Assembly: GCF_030254645.1 (NCBI RefSeq)
Contig: NZ_CP116346.1
Location: forward strand, 1,158,001-1,222,000
Source: Paucibacter sediminis
GTDB lineage: Bacteria; Pseudomonadota; Gammaproteobacteria; Burkholderiales; Burkholderiaceae_C
DNA length: 64,000 nucleotides
Direction of reading: 5' to 3'
The notes under the pieces were generated by a model, which was not told where the DNA came from, searched no databases, and saw only the letters and a program-made list of their open reading frames with translations. The translations under genes were made by a program, and so were the position numbers. Position 1 is the stretch's first letter. Every line of letters starts with the position of its first letter. Below are positions 40,172 to 49,882 of the stretch, in pieces.

Positions 40172-42352
40172 TCAACGCGCCGCGGCCTTCACTTTCAGGC
40201 GCCAGGCATGCAGCAGCGGCTCGGTGTAGCCGCTGGGTTGCTGCTTGCCCTTGAACACCAGGTCCAGCGCCGCCTGGAAGGCCGCGCCATCGGGATGCGC
40301 GGCCAGGCTCTGGTAGGCCGGGTCGTCGGCGTTCTGGGCGTCGACCACCTGGGCCATGCGGGCAAAGGTCTCGCGCACCTGGGCCTCGCTCACCACCCCA
40401 TGGTGCAGCCAGTTGGCGATGTGCTGGCTGGAGATGCGCAGCGTGGCGCGGTCTTCCATCAGGCCGACGTTGTGGATGTCGGGCACCTTGGAGCAACCCA
40501 CGCCCTGGTCCACCCAACGCACCACATAACCCAGGATGCCCTGCACGTTGTTGTCCAGTTCCTGCTGGCGCTCGGCTGCGCTCCAGCGCGCCTCGGCCAC
40601 CACCGGAATGGTCAGCAGCTTGTTGAGAATGTCCTCACGCTCGGCTCGGAAATCGACCTTCTCCAGCTCCTGCTGCACCGCCGTCACGCTGACCTGGTGG
40701 TAATGCAGGGCATGCAGGGTCGCGGCGGTGGGCGAGGGCACCCAGGCGGTGTTCGCACCGGCCTTGGGATGGGCGATCTTCTGCTCCAGCATGGCCGCCA
40801 TCAGATCGGGCATGGCCCACATGCCCTTGCCGATCTGGGCGCGGCCGCGCAGGCCGCAGGCCAGCCCGGTCAGCACATTGCTGCGCTCGTAGGCCTGGAT
40901 CCAGGCCGAGCTCTTCATATCGCCCTTGCGCATCATCGGGCCCGCCAGCATGGCGGTATGCATCTCGTCGCCGGTGCGGTCCAGGAAGCCGGTGTTGATG
41001 AAGGCCACGCGGCTGCTGGCTGCGGCAATGCAGGCCTTCAGGTTCACGCTGGTGCGGCGCTCCTCGTCCATGATGCCCAGCTTGACGGTGCTGTCGGGCA
41101 GGCCCAGCAATTGCTCGACGCGGCCGAACAGCTCGGCCGCGAAGGCCACCTCGGCCGGGCCGTGCATCTTGGGCTTGACGATATAGATCGAGCCGGTGCG
41201 CGAATTGCCGCGGCGCTTCAGGTCATGCAGGGCGATGGTGACGGTGATGACCGCGTCCATGATGCCCTCGGGGATCTCGGCGCCGCCCTCCAGCAGGATG
41301 GCCGGGTTGGTCATCAGGTGGCCGACATTGCGCACGAACATCAGCGAGCGGCCATGCAGCACGAGCTCGCCGCCGTTCGGTGCGCTGTAGCGCCGGTCGG
41401 CGTTGAGCGCGCGCGTAAACGTCTTGCCGCCCTTGCTGACCTCTTCGGTCAGCGTGCCCAGCTGGATGCCCAGCCAGTTGCTGTAGGCCAGCAGCTTGTC
41501 CTCGGCATCCACCGCGGCGACCGAATCCTCCAGGTCGAGGATGGTCGAGAGTGCCGCTTCCAGCACCAGGTCGCTGACGCCGGCGGCGTCGCTCTTGCCG
41601 ATCGGCGTGGCGCGGTTGATCTGGATGTCCAGATGCAGGCCGTTGTGCACCAGCAGCACCGAACTCGGCGCCCCCGCCTCGCCCTGGTAGCCCGCGAATT
41701 GCGCGGGGTCTTGCAGCGCGGCGCGGCCGCCGCCGATCAGCTCCACCACCAATTGGCCGCCTTCGACGCGGTAGGCCGCGGCCTGGGTATGCGACAAGGC
41801 GCCGGCCAGCGGCGCGGCTTGGTCGAGCACGCGGCGCGCATAGGCAATCACCTTGGCGCCGCGCACCGGGTTGTAGGCGCCGGCGCGCTCGGCGCCATCG
41901 GTCTCGGGGATCGCGTCGGTGCCGTAGAGCGCGTCATACAGCGAGCCCCAACGCGCGTTGGCCGCGTTCAGCGCGTAGCGTGCATTCAGGATCGGCACCA
42001 CCAGCTGCGGGCCGGCCTGCAGGGCCAGCTCGGCGTCGACATGGGCGGTGCTGGATTGCACGTTCTCGGGCTGCGGCACCAGATAGCCGATCTCCTGCAG
42101 GAAGGCGCGATAGGCCGGCATGTCCTGGATCGGGCCGGGATGCGCGCTGTGCCACTGGTCCAGCGCGGTCTGCAGGCGCTCGCGCTCGGCCAGCAGGGCG
42201 CGGTTCTTCGGGGCCAGGTCGTGCGCGATGGCGTCGAAGCCGGCCCAGAACGCCGCGGGGGCAAGACCTGTCCCCGGCAGCACCTGCTGCTCGATGAAGC
42301 TGACCAGCGGGCTGGCGATCTGCAGACGGTGGATGGTGGTGCGCTCACTCAT
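40172..42352 (-). CDS. glcB: Malate synthase G
   Basis: A 726-residue cytosolic enzyme condensing glyoxylate and acetyl-CoA to malate. Length and sequence match the G isoform (E. coli GlcB has about 720 residues). Landmarks are [69 protein letters not shown] and [18 protein letters not shown]. It supports growth on glycolate or C2 compounds. A LysR gene is divergent with a palindromic site between them, which fits local control. A small GC hairpin (GGACCC-TGTT-GGGTCC, 40112-40127) lies downstream. Confidence 0.97.
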   Translation of the reverse strand: MSERTTIHRLQIASPLVSFIEQQVLPGTGLAPAAFWAGFDAIAHDLAPKNRALLAERERLQTALDQWHSAHPGPIQDMPAYRAFLQEIGYLVPQPENVQSSTAHVDAELALQAGPQLVVPILNARYALNAANARWGSLYDALYGTDAIPETDGAERAGAYNPVRGAKVIAYARRVLDQAAPLAGALSHTQAAAYRVEGGQLVVELIGGGRAALQDPAQFAGYQGEAGAPSSVLLVHNGLHLDIQINRATPIGKSDAAGVSDLVLEAALSTILDLEDSVAAVDAEDKLLAYSNWLGIQLGTLTEEVSKGGKTFTRALNADRRYSAPNGGELVLHGRSLMFVRNVGHLMTNPAILLEGGAEIPEGIMDAVITVTIALHDLKRRGNSRTGSIYIVKPKMHGPAEVAFAAELFGRVEQLLGLPDSTVKLGIMDEERRTSVNLKACIAAASSRVAFINTGFLDRTGDEMHTAMLAGPMMRKGDMKSSAWIQAYERSNVLTGLACGLRGRAQIGKGMWAMPDLMAAMLEQKIAHPKAGANTAWVPSPTAATLHALHYHQVSVTAVQQELEKVDFRAEREDILNKLLTIPVVAEARWSAAERQQELDNNVQGILGYVVRWVDQGVGCSKVPDIHNVGLMEDRATLRISSQHIANWLHHGVVSEAQVRETFARMAQVVDAQNADDPAYQSLAAHPDGAAFQAALDLVFKGKQQPSGYTEPLLHAWRLKVKAAAR

Positions 42353-42454
42353 GACGGACTCCTGGCAAAGATGAACTACTGGTCCTGAATTTACGCGAGC
42401 TCGGGGGCGGAATTGCTGCGGTGCGGCGCGCTAGATCCCTGACTTTTTTGCACA

Positions 42455-42479
42455 AATGAAACGGTTTTCTCGTTTCATT
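42455..42479. promoter_or_regulatory. Inverted repeat operator between glcB and the LysR gene
   Basis: AATGAAACG (42455-42463) and CGTTTCATT (42471-42479) are perfect inverted arms separated by seven bases. The element lies in the divergent glcB-lysR interval, and the T-N11-A core expected for LysR-type regulators can be drawn inside it. It is probably where the adjacent regulator binds. Confidence 0.6.
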
Positions 42480-42517
42480 AGGCTGCTCAGGCCCGGGCGG
42501 TAGCACAATCCACGGCC

Positions 42518-43429
42518 ATGGATCGCCTCAAGCAGATCGAGTCTTTTGTCTCCGTGGCCACCAAGGGCAGCCTCACCGCGGCCGCCCAGGCCGAGGGGGT
42601 GGCGCCTGCGGTGATGGGTCGGCGCATCGATGCGCTGGAAGCGCGCCTGGGCGTCAAGCTGCTGGTGCGCACCACCCGCAAACTCACCCTCACCCACGAG
42701 GGCACGGCTTTTCTGGAAGATTGCCAGCGCCTGCTGGTGGACTTCGCGAACGCCGAGGCCAGCGTCAGCGCCGGTGGCATCAAGGCCGCGGGGCATTTGC
42801 GCATCACCGCCCCGGCCGGCTTCGGGCGCCGCCACCTGGCGCCCCTGGTGCCCGAGTTCCTGGCCCTGCACCCGGACGTGAGCCTGTCGCTGAACCTGAG
42901 CGACCGCGTGGTCGACATCGTCAACGAGGGTTTCGACTGCGCGGTGCGCGTGGGCGATCTGGTGGACTCCAGCCTGGTGAGCATGCGCCTGGCCGACAAC
43001 CGCCGCCTCTGCGTGGGCAGCCCCGCCTACCTGAAGCGGGCCGGCGTGCCCGAGCACCCCGGCGAACTGGCCCGCCACCAATGCCTGATGCTCAGCTCCG
43101 ACGCCAGCCAGACGCGCGGCTGGGCCTTCATGGTGGACGGTGAACTCAGCCATGCCCGGCCCAGCGGCCGGCTCGACTGCAGCGATGGCCAGGTCTTGCA
43201 CGACTGGTGCCTGGCCGGTCTGGGCCTGGCCTGGCGCAGCACCTGGGAGGTGGAAGCCGACATCCAGGCCGGCCGGCTGCAAACCGTGCTGGACGCCTTC
43301 GCGGCGCCGCCCAATGGCATTTTTGCGGTGATCCCGCAGCGCAAGCACCTGCCGCTGCGGGTGCGCTTGTGGATCGACTTCCTCAAGCAAAACTACGGCA
43401 GCCCGGCCTATTGGGCGCGGGCCGCCTGA
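42518..43429 (+). CDS. LysR family transcriptional regulator
   Basis: A 303-residue regulator. The N-terminal winged helix (1-65) is typical: MDRLKQIESFVSVATKGSLTAAAQAEGVAPAVMGRRIDALEARLGVKLLVRTTRKLTLT. The C-terminal periplasmic-binding-like effector domain covers about 90-300 and includes HLRITAPAGFGRRHLAPLVPEFLALHPDVSLSLNLSDRVVDIVNEGFDCAVRVG, as in the CrgA-like subgroup. It is divergent from glcB, and an inverted repeat in the shared promoter region suggests it controls glcB and itself. The effector is unknown. Confidence 0.93.
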   Translation: MDRLKQIESFVSVATKGSLTAAAQAEGVAPAVMGRRIDALEARLGVKLLVRTTRKLTLTHEGTAFLEDCQRLLVDFANAEASVSAGGIKAAGHLRITAPAGFGRRHLAPLVPEFLALHPDVSLSLNLSDRVVDIVNEGFDCAVRVGDLVDSSLVSMRLADNRRLCVGSPAYLKRAGVPEHPGELARHQCLMLSSDASQTRGWAFMVDGELSHARPSGRLDCSDGQVLHDWCLAGLGLAWRSTWEVEADIQAGRLQTVLDAFAAPPNGIFAVIPQRKHLPLRVRLWIDFLKQNYGSPAYWARAA

Positions 43430-43435
43430 CTCAGA

Positions 43436-43741
43436 TCACGATTTGTTGGACAGGCAATCCTTCATGAAGGCCTTGCGCTCGTCGCCCTTCTTGTCCTTGG
43501 CGTCGACGTTGCACTGCTTCATGCGCATCTGCTGCGGCGTGCCGGAGGCGGCCGGCGCGGCGGGCTTGGCCGACAGGCATTCCTTCATGAAGGCCTTGCG
43601 CTCGTCGCCCTTCTTGTCGCCGGCGTCCTTGTTGCAGCTGCCCATCTTGCTCTGCTGAGCGGTGGGCGCCTTGTCGGCGGCATGGGCGCCACCGGCAACA
43701 ACGGCAAGCGAGAGCGCGAACAGGCTGATCAGCTTTTTCAT
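43436..43741 (-). CDS. Small secreted protein with two PsiF repeats
   Basis: A 101-residue protein. The signal peptide is about 1-21 (ends GAHA). Two copies of the PsiF repeat follow: Q-S-K-M-G-S-C-N-K-D-A then KKGDERKAFMKECLS, and again M-R-M-K-Q-C-N-V-D-A then KKGDERKAFMKDCLS. Each has two Cys residues with conserved spacing, suggesting a disulfide per repeat. E. coli PsiF is phosphate-starvation inducible; the role is unknown. An Ala/Pro linker joins the repeats. It ends 6 bases from the convergent LysR stop. Confidence 0.9.
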   Translation of the reverse strand: MKKLISLFALSLAVVAGGAHAADKAPTAQQSKMGSCNKDAGDKKGDERKAFMKECLSAKPAAPAASGTPQQMRMKQCNVDAKDKKGDERKAFMKDCLSNKS

Positions 43742-43839
43742 GGGGTTTCCTTCCCTGAGGGATTGGCAGAGGTGGCACAGGTGCCGAGAGCATTCCAACA
43801 CAGCAACGCGCCGCTCTCAAGCATGGTTGACCCAGGCGC

Positions 43840-45228
43840 TTACATGATGCGGCGCGGATGCGCCAAGGCCTCGTGCGCCGCATGCAAGCGCCGCACCAGC
43901 ACCTGGATGAAGGCGCGGTCGAAGCGGTGCTGGCATTCCGGACTCAGCAGGGCCAGCGACTCGGGCGTGAAGGAGATGGTGGTGCAGATCTGCGTCACGC
44001 GGATGTCGGTGCTGTGGCGGCGCAGATCGGGGTTGGGCGACAGATAGGCCATCTCGCCCACCGAGGTGCCCATGCCCAGGGTGGCCACCTTGTTGCCATC
44101 GCGGTAGACCTCCACCTCGCCCTGGGCAATGATGTGGAAGGTGTTGCCCTCCTGGCCCTTCTTGTAGAGCGCGTGGCCCTCGGGATAGCGGCGCCAGCGC
44201 GCGCGGTGCACCACCTCCCACAGCTCCACGTCGCCGAAGAAGGCGAAGAACTCCAGGTCGCGCAGCAGGTTGAAGCGCTCCGAGTCCTTCACCTCGTAGA
44301 GCCGCGCCAGTGGCACCAGCTGGTTCGCCACCAGGCCGGACAGCGCACGCGCAAAGCTGTCCCAGTCGGGGTAGCGCTCGCCCGGGTGCTTGGCCAGCGC
44401 CCGCAGGATCACCGCGTCCAGCTCGGGGGTGACGCCGCCGCGCAGCCCCACCAGGGTCTGCGGCGCCTGGTGGTAGATCTGGTGCATCAGCGCCATCTGG
44501 CTCGGCGCATCGAAGGGCGGGCGCCCGGCCACCAAGTGGTAGAGCACCGCGCCCAGGGCATAGATGTCGGCATGGCAGCCCACGTCGCCGCCCTCGATCT
44601 GCTCGGGCGGCATATAGGCCAGCGAGCCGACGCGGTGCACCTGGGTGCTGTCGGAGTTGAGGTTGAGCGCGCTGCCGAAATCGCTCACCTTCACATCGGT
44701 GAGTTCGCCCTGCCCGTCCAGCACCGCCAGCAGATTGGCCGGCTTCACGTCGCGGTGGATCAGGCCCTGGCGGAACACATAGCCCAGCGCCATCGCGCAC
44801 TTGAAGCCCAGCTCGACGATCTGGTCCAGCGGCAGCAGGCGGTCGCTGCGGCAGAAATGCTTGAGCGTCACGCCCTGCACATACTCCATCACCAGATAGG
44901 GCGAGTCGGGCTCGGGCACGGCATCCAGGATCTGCACCACATTGGGATGCTGCAGCCGGCCGGCCAGGGCCGCCTCGGCGGCGAAGAAACGGCTGGTCAT
45001 CTGCGCGCCATCGGGGCCGTTGCGGCTCACCATGGCCCAGGAACGCACCCGCTTGATGGCCACCTCGACGCCGCGGAACTCGTCCAGCGCCAGGAACACG
45101 TCGCTGGTGGCACCCTCGCCCAGACGCCGCAGCACGCGGTACTTGCCGATATAGCCGGGCAGGTCATGCTCGGCGGCGACCGCCGGGCTGCCGGGTGTCG
45201 AACTGGATGCGGGTGGGGAGCTGCTCAT
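43840..45228 (-). CDS. Ser/Thr protein kinase with C-terminal cyclic nucleotide-binding domain
   Basis: A 462-residue protein. A low-complexity Ser/Pro leader (1-22) precedes the kinase domain (about 30-290): the glycine loop LGEGATSDVF, Lys59 in VAIKRV, HRDVKPAN at 158-165, DFG at 183-185 and the activation segment end YMPPEQ. The C-terminal part (about 325-440) is a cNMP-binding beta-roll: EGHALYKKGQEGNTFHIIAQGEVEVYRDGNKVATLGMGTSVGEMAYLS, with an Arg-rich stretch after it in place of the usual phosphate-binding R-A-A. There is no transmembrane helix. The architecture suggests phosphorylation gated by a cyclic nucleotide or a related ligand. The start at 45228 gives no extra N-terminal sequence. 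It is divergent from argS. Confidence 0.9.
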   Translation of the reverse strand: MSSSPPASSSTPGSPAVAAEHDLPGYIGKYRVLRRLGEGATSDVFLALDEFRGVEVAIKRVRSWAMVSRNGPDGAQMTSRFFAAEAALAGRLQHPNVVQILDAVPEPDSPYLVMEYVQGVTLKHFCRSDRLLPLDQIVELGFKCAMALGYVFRQGLIHRDVKPANLLAVLDGQGELTDVKVSDFGSALNLNSDSTQVHRVGSLAYMPPEQIEGGDVGCHADIYALGAVLYHLVAGRPPFDAPSQMALMHQIYHQAPQTLVGLRGGVTPELDAVILRALAKHPGERYPDWDSFARALSGLVANQLVPLARLYEVKDSERFNLLRDLEFFAFFGDVELWEVVHRARWRRYPEGHALYKKGQEGNTFHIIAQGEVEVYRDGNKVATLGMGTSVGEMAYLSPNPDLRRHSTDIRVTQICTTISFTPESLALLSPECQHRFDRAFIQVLVRRLHAAHEALAHPRRIM

Positions 45229-45295
45229 GAGTGGGGCGTATCCTGCCCCAGCCCCGGCGCCCGGGCAAGCGGGCTGCCCCCCGTAGAATCCGCCC

Positions 45296-47002
45296 ATGAT
45301 CCAAGCCAAGCAGGAGCTGCTCGCCGCCCTCGGTGCAGCCATCCAAGAACTGAGCCCCGGCGCCACCCTGGCCCCGGTCTTCGAATCGCCCAAGCAGGCC
45401 GCGCATGGCGATTTCGCCTGCACCGCCGCGATGCAGCTGGCGCGCCCGCTGAAGAAGAATCCGCGCGAGCTCGCTCAAGCCCTGATCGAGGCGCTGCAGC
45501 GCCACGCGGCCTTTGCGCGCTGGGTGGATGCGATGGAAATCGCCGGCCCCGGCTTCATCAACATCCGCCTCAAGCCGGCCGCCAAGCAGGCGGTGGTGCG
45601 CGAGGTGCTGAGCGCCGCGGCGGACTTCGGCCACCAGGGCGCCAACGACCAGCATGTGATGGTCGAGTTCGTCTCGGCCAACCCCACCGGCCCGCTGCAT
45701 GTGGGCCATGCGCGCCAGGCCGCACTCGGTGACGCCATTTGCAGCCTGTTTCAAACCCAGGGCAGCCAGGTCACACGCGAGTTCTATTACAACGACGCCG
45801 GTGTGCAGATCGCCACGCTGGCCAACTCCACGCAATGCCGGCTGAAGGGGCTCAAGCCCGGCGATGCCGGCTGGCCCGATGCCGCCTACAACGGCGACTA
45901 CATCCAGGACATCGCCGACGACTTCCGCGCCAAGAAGACCGTCAAGGCCGACGACCGCCAGTTCACCGCCTCCGGCGACGTGGACGACCTGGACGGCATC
46001 CGCCAGTTCGCGGTGGCCTATCTGCGCCATGAGCAGGATCTGGACCTGCAAGCCTTCGGCCTGCGCTTCGACAACTACTTCCTCGAATCCAGCCTCTACA
46101 GCTCGGGCCGCGTGGAAGACACCGTCGCCAAGCTGATCGCCAATGGCAAGACCTACGAGTTCGATGGCGCGCTCTGGCTCAAGACCACCGACTATGGGGA
46201 CGACAAGGACCGCGTGATGCGCAAGTCCGAGGGCGGCTACACCTACTTCGTGCCGGACGTCGCCTATCACATCGACAAGTTCCAGCGCGGCTACACCAAG
46301 TGCATCAATGTGCAGGGCACCGACCACCACGGCACCATCGCGCGCGTGCGCGGCGGCCTGCAGGCGGCCAATGTGGGCATCCCCCAGGGCTTCCCGGACT
46401 ACGTGCTGCACAAGATGGTCACGGTGATGAAGGGCGGCGAGGAGGTCAAGATCTCCAAGCGCGCCGGCTCCTACGTGACGCTGCGCGACCTGATCGACTG
46501 GACCAGCCGCGACGCGGTGCGCTTCTTCCTGATCAGCCGCAAGGCCGACACCGAATTCACCTTCGACGTCGACCTGGCGCTGAAGCAGAACGACGAGAAC
46601 CCGGTGTTCTACGTGCAGTACGCGCATGCGCGCATCTGCTCGGTGATACGCAAATGGGTGGAGCTGGGTGGCGACGCGGCCGCGCTGGCCGGCGCCGACC
46701 TGAGCCTGCTGGCGGCCCCCACCGAGGCCGCGCTGATGCTCAAGCTGGCCGACTATCCGCGCATGCTCACCAGCGCCGCGCAAGACCTGGCCCCGCACGA
46801 CGTGGCCTTCTACCTGCGCGACCTGGCCGGCGCCTATCACAGCTACTATGCGGCCGAGCGCGTGCTGGACCAGGCGCCGGAGCTGACGCGCGCCCGCGTG
46901 GCCCTGCTGGCCGCCACCCGCCAGGTGCTGCGCAATGCCCTGGCCGTGCTGGGCGTGAGCGCGCCGGAACAGATGACGCGTGAAACAACGGAGAACGCAT
47001 GA
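45296..47002 (+). CDS. argS: Arginyl-tRNA synthetase
   Basis: A 568-residue class I synthetase charging tRNA-Arg. The N-terminal Add1 domain (about 1-110) is followed by the HIGH motif as HVGH at 135-138 in [14 protein letters not shown]. The catalytic domain includes YYNDAGVQI and [13 protein letters not shown], the degenerate KMSKS region reads KISKRAG, and the anticodon-binding DALR domain ends the protein ([12 protein letters not shown] ... [21 protein letters not shown]). The last codons overlap the SPOR gene by four bases. Confidence 0.97.
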   Translation: MIQAKQELLAALGAAIQELSPGATLAPVFESPKQAAHGDFACTAAMQLARPLKKNPRELAQALIEALQRHAAFARWVDAMEIAGPGFINIRLKPAAKQAVVREVLSAAADFGHQGANDQHVMVEFVSANPTGPLHVGHARQAALGDAICSLFQTQGSQVTREFYYNDAGVQIATLANSTQCRLKGLKPGDAGWPDAAYNGDYIQDIADDFRAKKTVKADDRQFTASGDVDDLDGIRQFAVAYLRHEQDLDLQAFGLRFDNYFLESSLYSSGRVEDTVAKLIANGKTYEFDGALWLKTTDYGDDKDRVMRKSEGGYTYFVPDVAYHIDKFQRGYTKCINVQGTDHHGTIARVRGGLQAANVGIPQGFPDYVLHKMVTVMKGGEEVKISKRAGSYVTLRDLIDWTSRDAVRFFLISRKADTEFTFDVDLALKQNDENPVFYVQYAHARICSVIRKWVELGGDAAALAGADLSLLAAPTEAALMLKLADYPRMLTSAAQDLAPHDVAFYLRDLAGAYHSYYAAERVLDQAPELTRARVALLAATRQVLRNALAVLGVSAPEQMTRETTENA

Positions 47003-47655
47003 GCGGTGCGAACAAGAACAGCGGTGAGCGCGGTGGCTTCGTCCTCGGCCTGATCGTCGGCCTGCTGCTGGGCCTGGCGGTGGCGCTGGGCGTGGCGCTC
47101 TACATCACCAAGGTGCCGATCCCCTTCGTCGACAAGGTGCCGCAGCGCACCGCCGAGCAGGACGCGCAGGAAGCCGCGCGCAACAAGAACTGGGACCCCA
47201 ACGCCCCGCTGGCCGGCAAGAGCGCCGCCAAGGTGGCCAGTGGCGTGGTGGGCGGTGCGCCCGCGCCCGTGGTGACGGCGCCCGTGACAAGCACGCCGGC
47301 CCCGGCCGCCAGCGCCGTCGCGCCCGCCGCGAGTACGGCCACCAAGGCCAAGCCCGCCGAGAAGCCGGCCGACAAGAGCACCGAGAAGACCGCCGCCGCG
47401 AGCGCCCCGGCCGCCGATCCCTACATCTACTTCGTGCAGGCCGGCGCCTATACCCGCACCGAGGACGCCGAGGCGCAACGCGCCAAGCTGGCGATCCAGG
47501 GCTTCAGCGCCAAGGTGTTCGAGAAGGAACAGTCCGGACGCCCCGTCTACCGGGTGCGGGTGGGCCCGATGGACGCCCGCGACGAGGCCGAGGGCGTGCA
47601 GCGCAAGATCGAGGCAGCCGGCTTCGAGGCCAATCTGGTACGGGTTCAGCGTTAA
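46999..47655 (+). CDS. SPOR domain protein (FtsN-like)
   Basis: A 218-residue protein. One transmembrane helix at about 13-35 ([22 protein letters not shown]) leaves a long periplasmic Ala/Pro/Lys-rich linker (about 60-140), then a SPOR domain (about 143-216): [36 protein letters not shown] ... [38 protein letters not shown] domains bind denuded septal peptidoglycan, so a role at the division site is likely. Placement after argS is common in Burkholderiales. It is coupled to argS by ATGA. Confidence 0.92.
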   Translation: MSGANKNSGERGGFVLGLIVGLLLGLAVALGVALYITKVPIPFVDKVPQRTAEQDAQEAARNKNWDPNAPLAGKSAAKVASGVVGGAPAPVVTAPVTSTPAPAASAVAPAASTATKAKPAEKPADKSTEKTAAASAPAADPYIYFVQAGAYTRTEDAEAQRAKLAIQGFSAKVFEKEQSGRPVYRVRVGPMDARDEAEGVQRKIEAAGFEANLVRVQR

Positions 47656-47722
47656 AGACTCGCCTAAGCAAGCAGGGTCAGAATGGCCCGCTGCTCAGCG
47701 TCACCTACAGAGGAAATTCAGC

Positions 47723-48388
47723 ATGAAGCGTCGTGATTTTTCCGCCCAACTCGGCCTCAGCGTCATCGGCGCCGCCGGCCTGCCCGGCCTGGCGCTCGCG
47801 CAGGGCGGTCCGATCGAGGGCAAGCATTACCAGAAGCTCTCGCAGGCCCTGCCCACCACCCCGGGCAAGATCGAGATCGTCGAGTTCTTCTGGTATGGCT
47901 GCCCGCATTGCTATGCCTTCGAGCCCGCCATCGAGGCCTGGGCCCAGCAGCTGCCGGCCGATGTGAGCTTCCGCAAGGTGCATGTGGCCTTCCGCGCCAA
48001 TGTGAAGCTCCACCAGCGCATGTTCTATGCGCTGGAGGCGATGGGCAAGGAAGCGCAGGTGCGCGGCGCCGTGTTCGCGGCCATCCACCAGCAGGGCCAG
48101 GCGCTCGACAGCGCCAAGAGCCAGGCCGACTTCCTCTCCAAGCTGGGCGTGGACCCGGCCAAGTACCAGGACGCCTACAACTCCTTCGGCGTCAACACCA
48201 AGTGCCAGCAGGCCGAGAAGCTCAGCGAGGCCTACCGCATCGATGGCGTGCCCTCAATCGGCATCGGCGGCCGTTTCCTGACCTCGCCCAGCATCGCCGC
48301 CGGCGGTGAACGCCTGCCCGAGACCGAAGGCGGCCGCCGCGCGCTGGCGGTCAGCGACTTCCTGATCCAGCGCATCCGCAAGCCCTGA
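47723..48388 (+). CDS. dsbA: Thiol:disulfide interchange protein DsbA
   Basis: A 221-residue periplasmic oxidoreductase. The active site is Cys60-Pro-His-Cys63 in VEFFWYGCPHCYAFEPA, and the cis-Pro loop is GVPSIGIGG. The helical insertion between them is normal for DsbA. The signal peptide reads MKRRDFSAQLGLSVIGAAGLPGLALAQ, with a twin-arginine-like R-R-D-F motif, unlike E. coli DsbA, which uses the SRP route. It introduces disulfides in secreted proteins such as the Cys-containing PsiF protein. It follows the SPOR gene after 67 bases, and a hairpin follows it. Confidence 0.93.
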   Translation: MKRRDFSAQLGLSVIGAAGLPGLALAQGGPIEGKHYQKLSQALPTTPGKIEIVEFFWYGCPHCYAFEPAIEAWAQQLPADVSFRKVHVAFRANVKLHQRMFYALEAMGKEAQVRGAVFAAIHQQGQALDSAKSQADFLSKLGVDPAKYQDAYNSFGVNTKCQQAEKLSEAYRIDGVPSIGIGGRFLTSPSIAAGGERLPETEGGRRALAVSDFLIQRIRKP

Positions 48389-48399
48389 TCCGGGTGGCA

Positions 48400-48421
48400 A
48401 GCCCGGCCGCAATGCCGGGCT
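48400..48421 (+). terminator. Hairpin after dsbA
   Basis: AGCCCGGC (48400-48407) pairs with GCCGGGCT (48414-48421) around a six-base loop, 12 bases after the dsbA stop and 19 bases before the lptA start. There is no T tract; it may attenuate read-through rather than end it. Confidence 0.45.
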
Positions 48422-48440
48422 AGAATGGTCTGCAAGTTCT

Positions 48441-49103
48441 ATGCCGCCTATGCCCACCCCCACGCCCAGCTCGACCTCCGCCCGCAGCCTCCTGTGCTGC
48501 GCGTGCCTTGCAGCCCTGCTGGCCTCGGGGCTGGCACGGGCCGAGAAGGCGGACCGCAACAAGCCCGTCAACATCAGCTCGGAGCGCGGCGGCCGGCTCG
48601 ATGTGGTGAACCAGCGCACCGAGTTCAACGGCAACGTGATCCTCAGCAAGGGCAGCATGCTCCTGAAGGCCGAGCGCATGGATGTGCGTGAAACCTCGGA
48701 CGGCTACCACCAGGCCTACGCCAGCGGCGAGACCGGCAAGCCGGTGCAGTTCCGCCAGGCGCGCGACGTGGCCGGCGAGGCCATCGAGGGCACGGCCGAC
48801 CAGCTCGAGTACGACAGCCGCTCCGACACCGTGCGCTTCGTCGGCAACGCGGTGGTGCGCCGCGTGCGCGGCGACGCGGTGGCCGACGAGATCACCGGTG
48901 CGCTGATCGTCTACGACAACCGCAGCGAGGTCTTCAGCGTCGACGGCGGCCTGGCCTCGCCGCATCCCAGCGGCCGCGTGCGCGTGGTGCTGATGCCCAG
49001 GGCCGCCAGCGCCGCCGAGGGCAGCGCGGCGCCTGCCGCCTCCGCCCCGTTGCCGCTGCAAACCAGCCCGACCCTGCAGACCAGCCCGCGCAAGCCTTCA
49101 TGA
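48441..49103 (+). CDS. lptA: Lipopolysaccharide transport periplasmic protein LptA
   Basis: A 220-residue protein. The signal peptide ends near residue 34 (ASGLARA). The OstA/LptA beta-jellyroll spans about 38-185: [39 protein letters not shown], then the second repeat [30 protein letters not shown] and [18 protein letters not shown]. The C-terminal 30 residues are Ala/Pro/Thr-rich. It bridges LptC and LptD in LPS export. The stop overlaps lptB by four bases. The usual kdsC and lptC genes are not upstream. A start at 48450 is also possible. Confidence 0.92.
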   Translation: MPPMPTPTPSSTSARSLLCCACLAALLASGLARAEKADRNKPVNISSERGGRLDVVNQRTEFNGNVILSKGSMLLKAERMDVRETSDGYHQAYASGETGKPVQFRQARDVAGEAIEGTADQLEYDSRSDTVRFVGNAVVRRVRGDAVADEITGALIVYDNRSEVFSVDGGLASPHPSGRVRVVLMPRAASAAEGSAAPAASAPLPLQTSPTLQTSPRKPS

Positions 49104-49879
49104 CGCAGCACACCCCGGCGCTGGAGACCGGCATCGCGCCCAGCCGGCTGGAGGCGGAAGGCCTGCAAAAGACCTATGGCGTGCGCCGCGTCGTCAAGAA
49201 CGTGCATGTGGACGTGCACAGCGGCGAGGTGGTGGGCCTGCTGGGCCCCAATGGCGCCGGCAAGACCACCAGCTTCTACATGATCGTGGGCCTGGTGCGC
49301 GCCGATGCTGGCGAGATCCGCATCGACGGCCAGCCGGTGCAGCGCCTGCCCATCCACCAGCGTGCGCGCCTGGGCCTGAGCTATCTGCCGCAGGAGGCCT
49401 CGATCTTCCGCAAGCTCACGGTGGAAGAAAACATCCGCGCGGTGCTGGAATTGCAGCTCGACGACCATGGCAAGGCCTGGCCCCGCGCCCGCATCGATGC
49501 CGCGCTGGAGACCCTGCTGCACGAGCTGAGCATCGAGAAGCTGCGCGACAGCCCGGCGCCCTCGCTCTCGGGCGGCGAACGGCGCCGCGTCGAGATCGCG
49601 CGCGCCCTGGCCACCCAGCCGCGCTTCATCCTGCTGGACGAGCCCTTCGCCGGCGTGGACCCGATCGCGGTGCTGGAGATCCAGCGCATCATCAGCTTCC
49701 TGAAGGCGCGCGGCATCGGGGTCCTGATCACCGACCACAATGTGCGCGAGACCCTGGGCATCTGCGACCGCGCCTACATCATCAGCGAGGGCGCCGTGCT
49801 GGCCGAGGGCACCCCGCAAGAGATCGTCGAGAACCCGGACGTGCGCAAGGTCTATCTCGGCGAAAACTTCCGCATGTAA
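49100..49879 (+). CDS. lptB: LPS export ABC transporter ATP-binding protein LptB
   Basis: A 259-residue ATPase. Walker A is GPNGAGKTT, the Q-loop region is [17 protein letters not shown] (the LptB-specific Q-E-A-S-I-F-R-K-L), the signature is LSGGERRR, Walker B is [13 protein letters not shown], and the H-loop is ITDHNVRET. It drives LPS extraction from the inner membrane with LptFG, encoded elsewhere. It is coupled to lptA, and rpoN starts 3 bases after its stop. Confidence 0.96.
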   Translation: MTQHTPALETGIAPSRLEAEGLQKTYGVRRVVKNVHVDVHSGEVVGLLGPNGAGKTTSFYMIVGLVRADAGEIRIDGQPVQRLPIHQRARLGLSYLPQEASIFRKLTVEENIRAVLELQLDDHGKAWPRARIDAALETLLHELSIEKLRDSPAPSLSGGERRRVEIARALATQPRFILLDEPFAGVDPIAVLEIQRIISFLKARGIGVLITDHNVRETLGICDRAYIISEGAVLAEGTPQEIVENPDVRKVYLGENFRM

Positions 49880-49882
49880 GCG

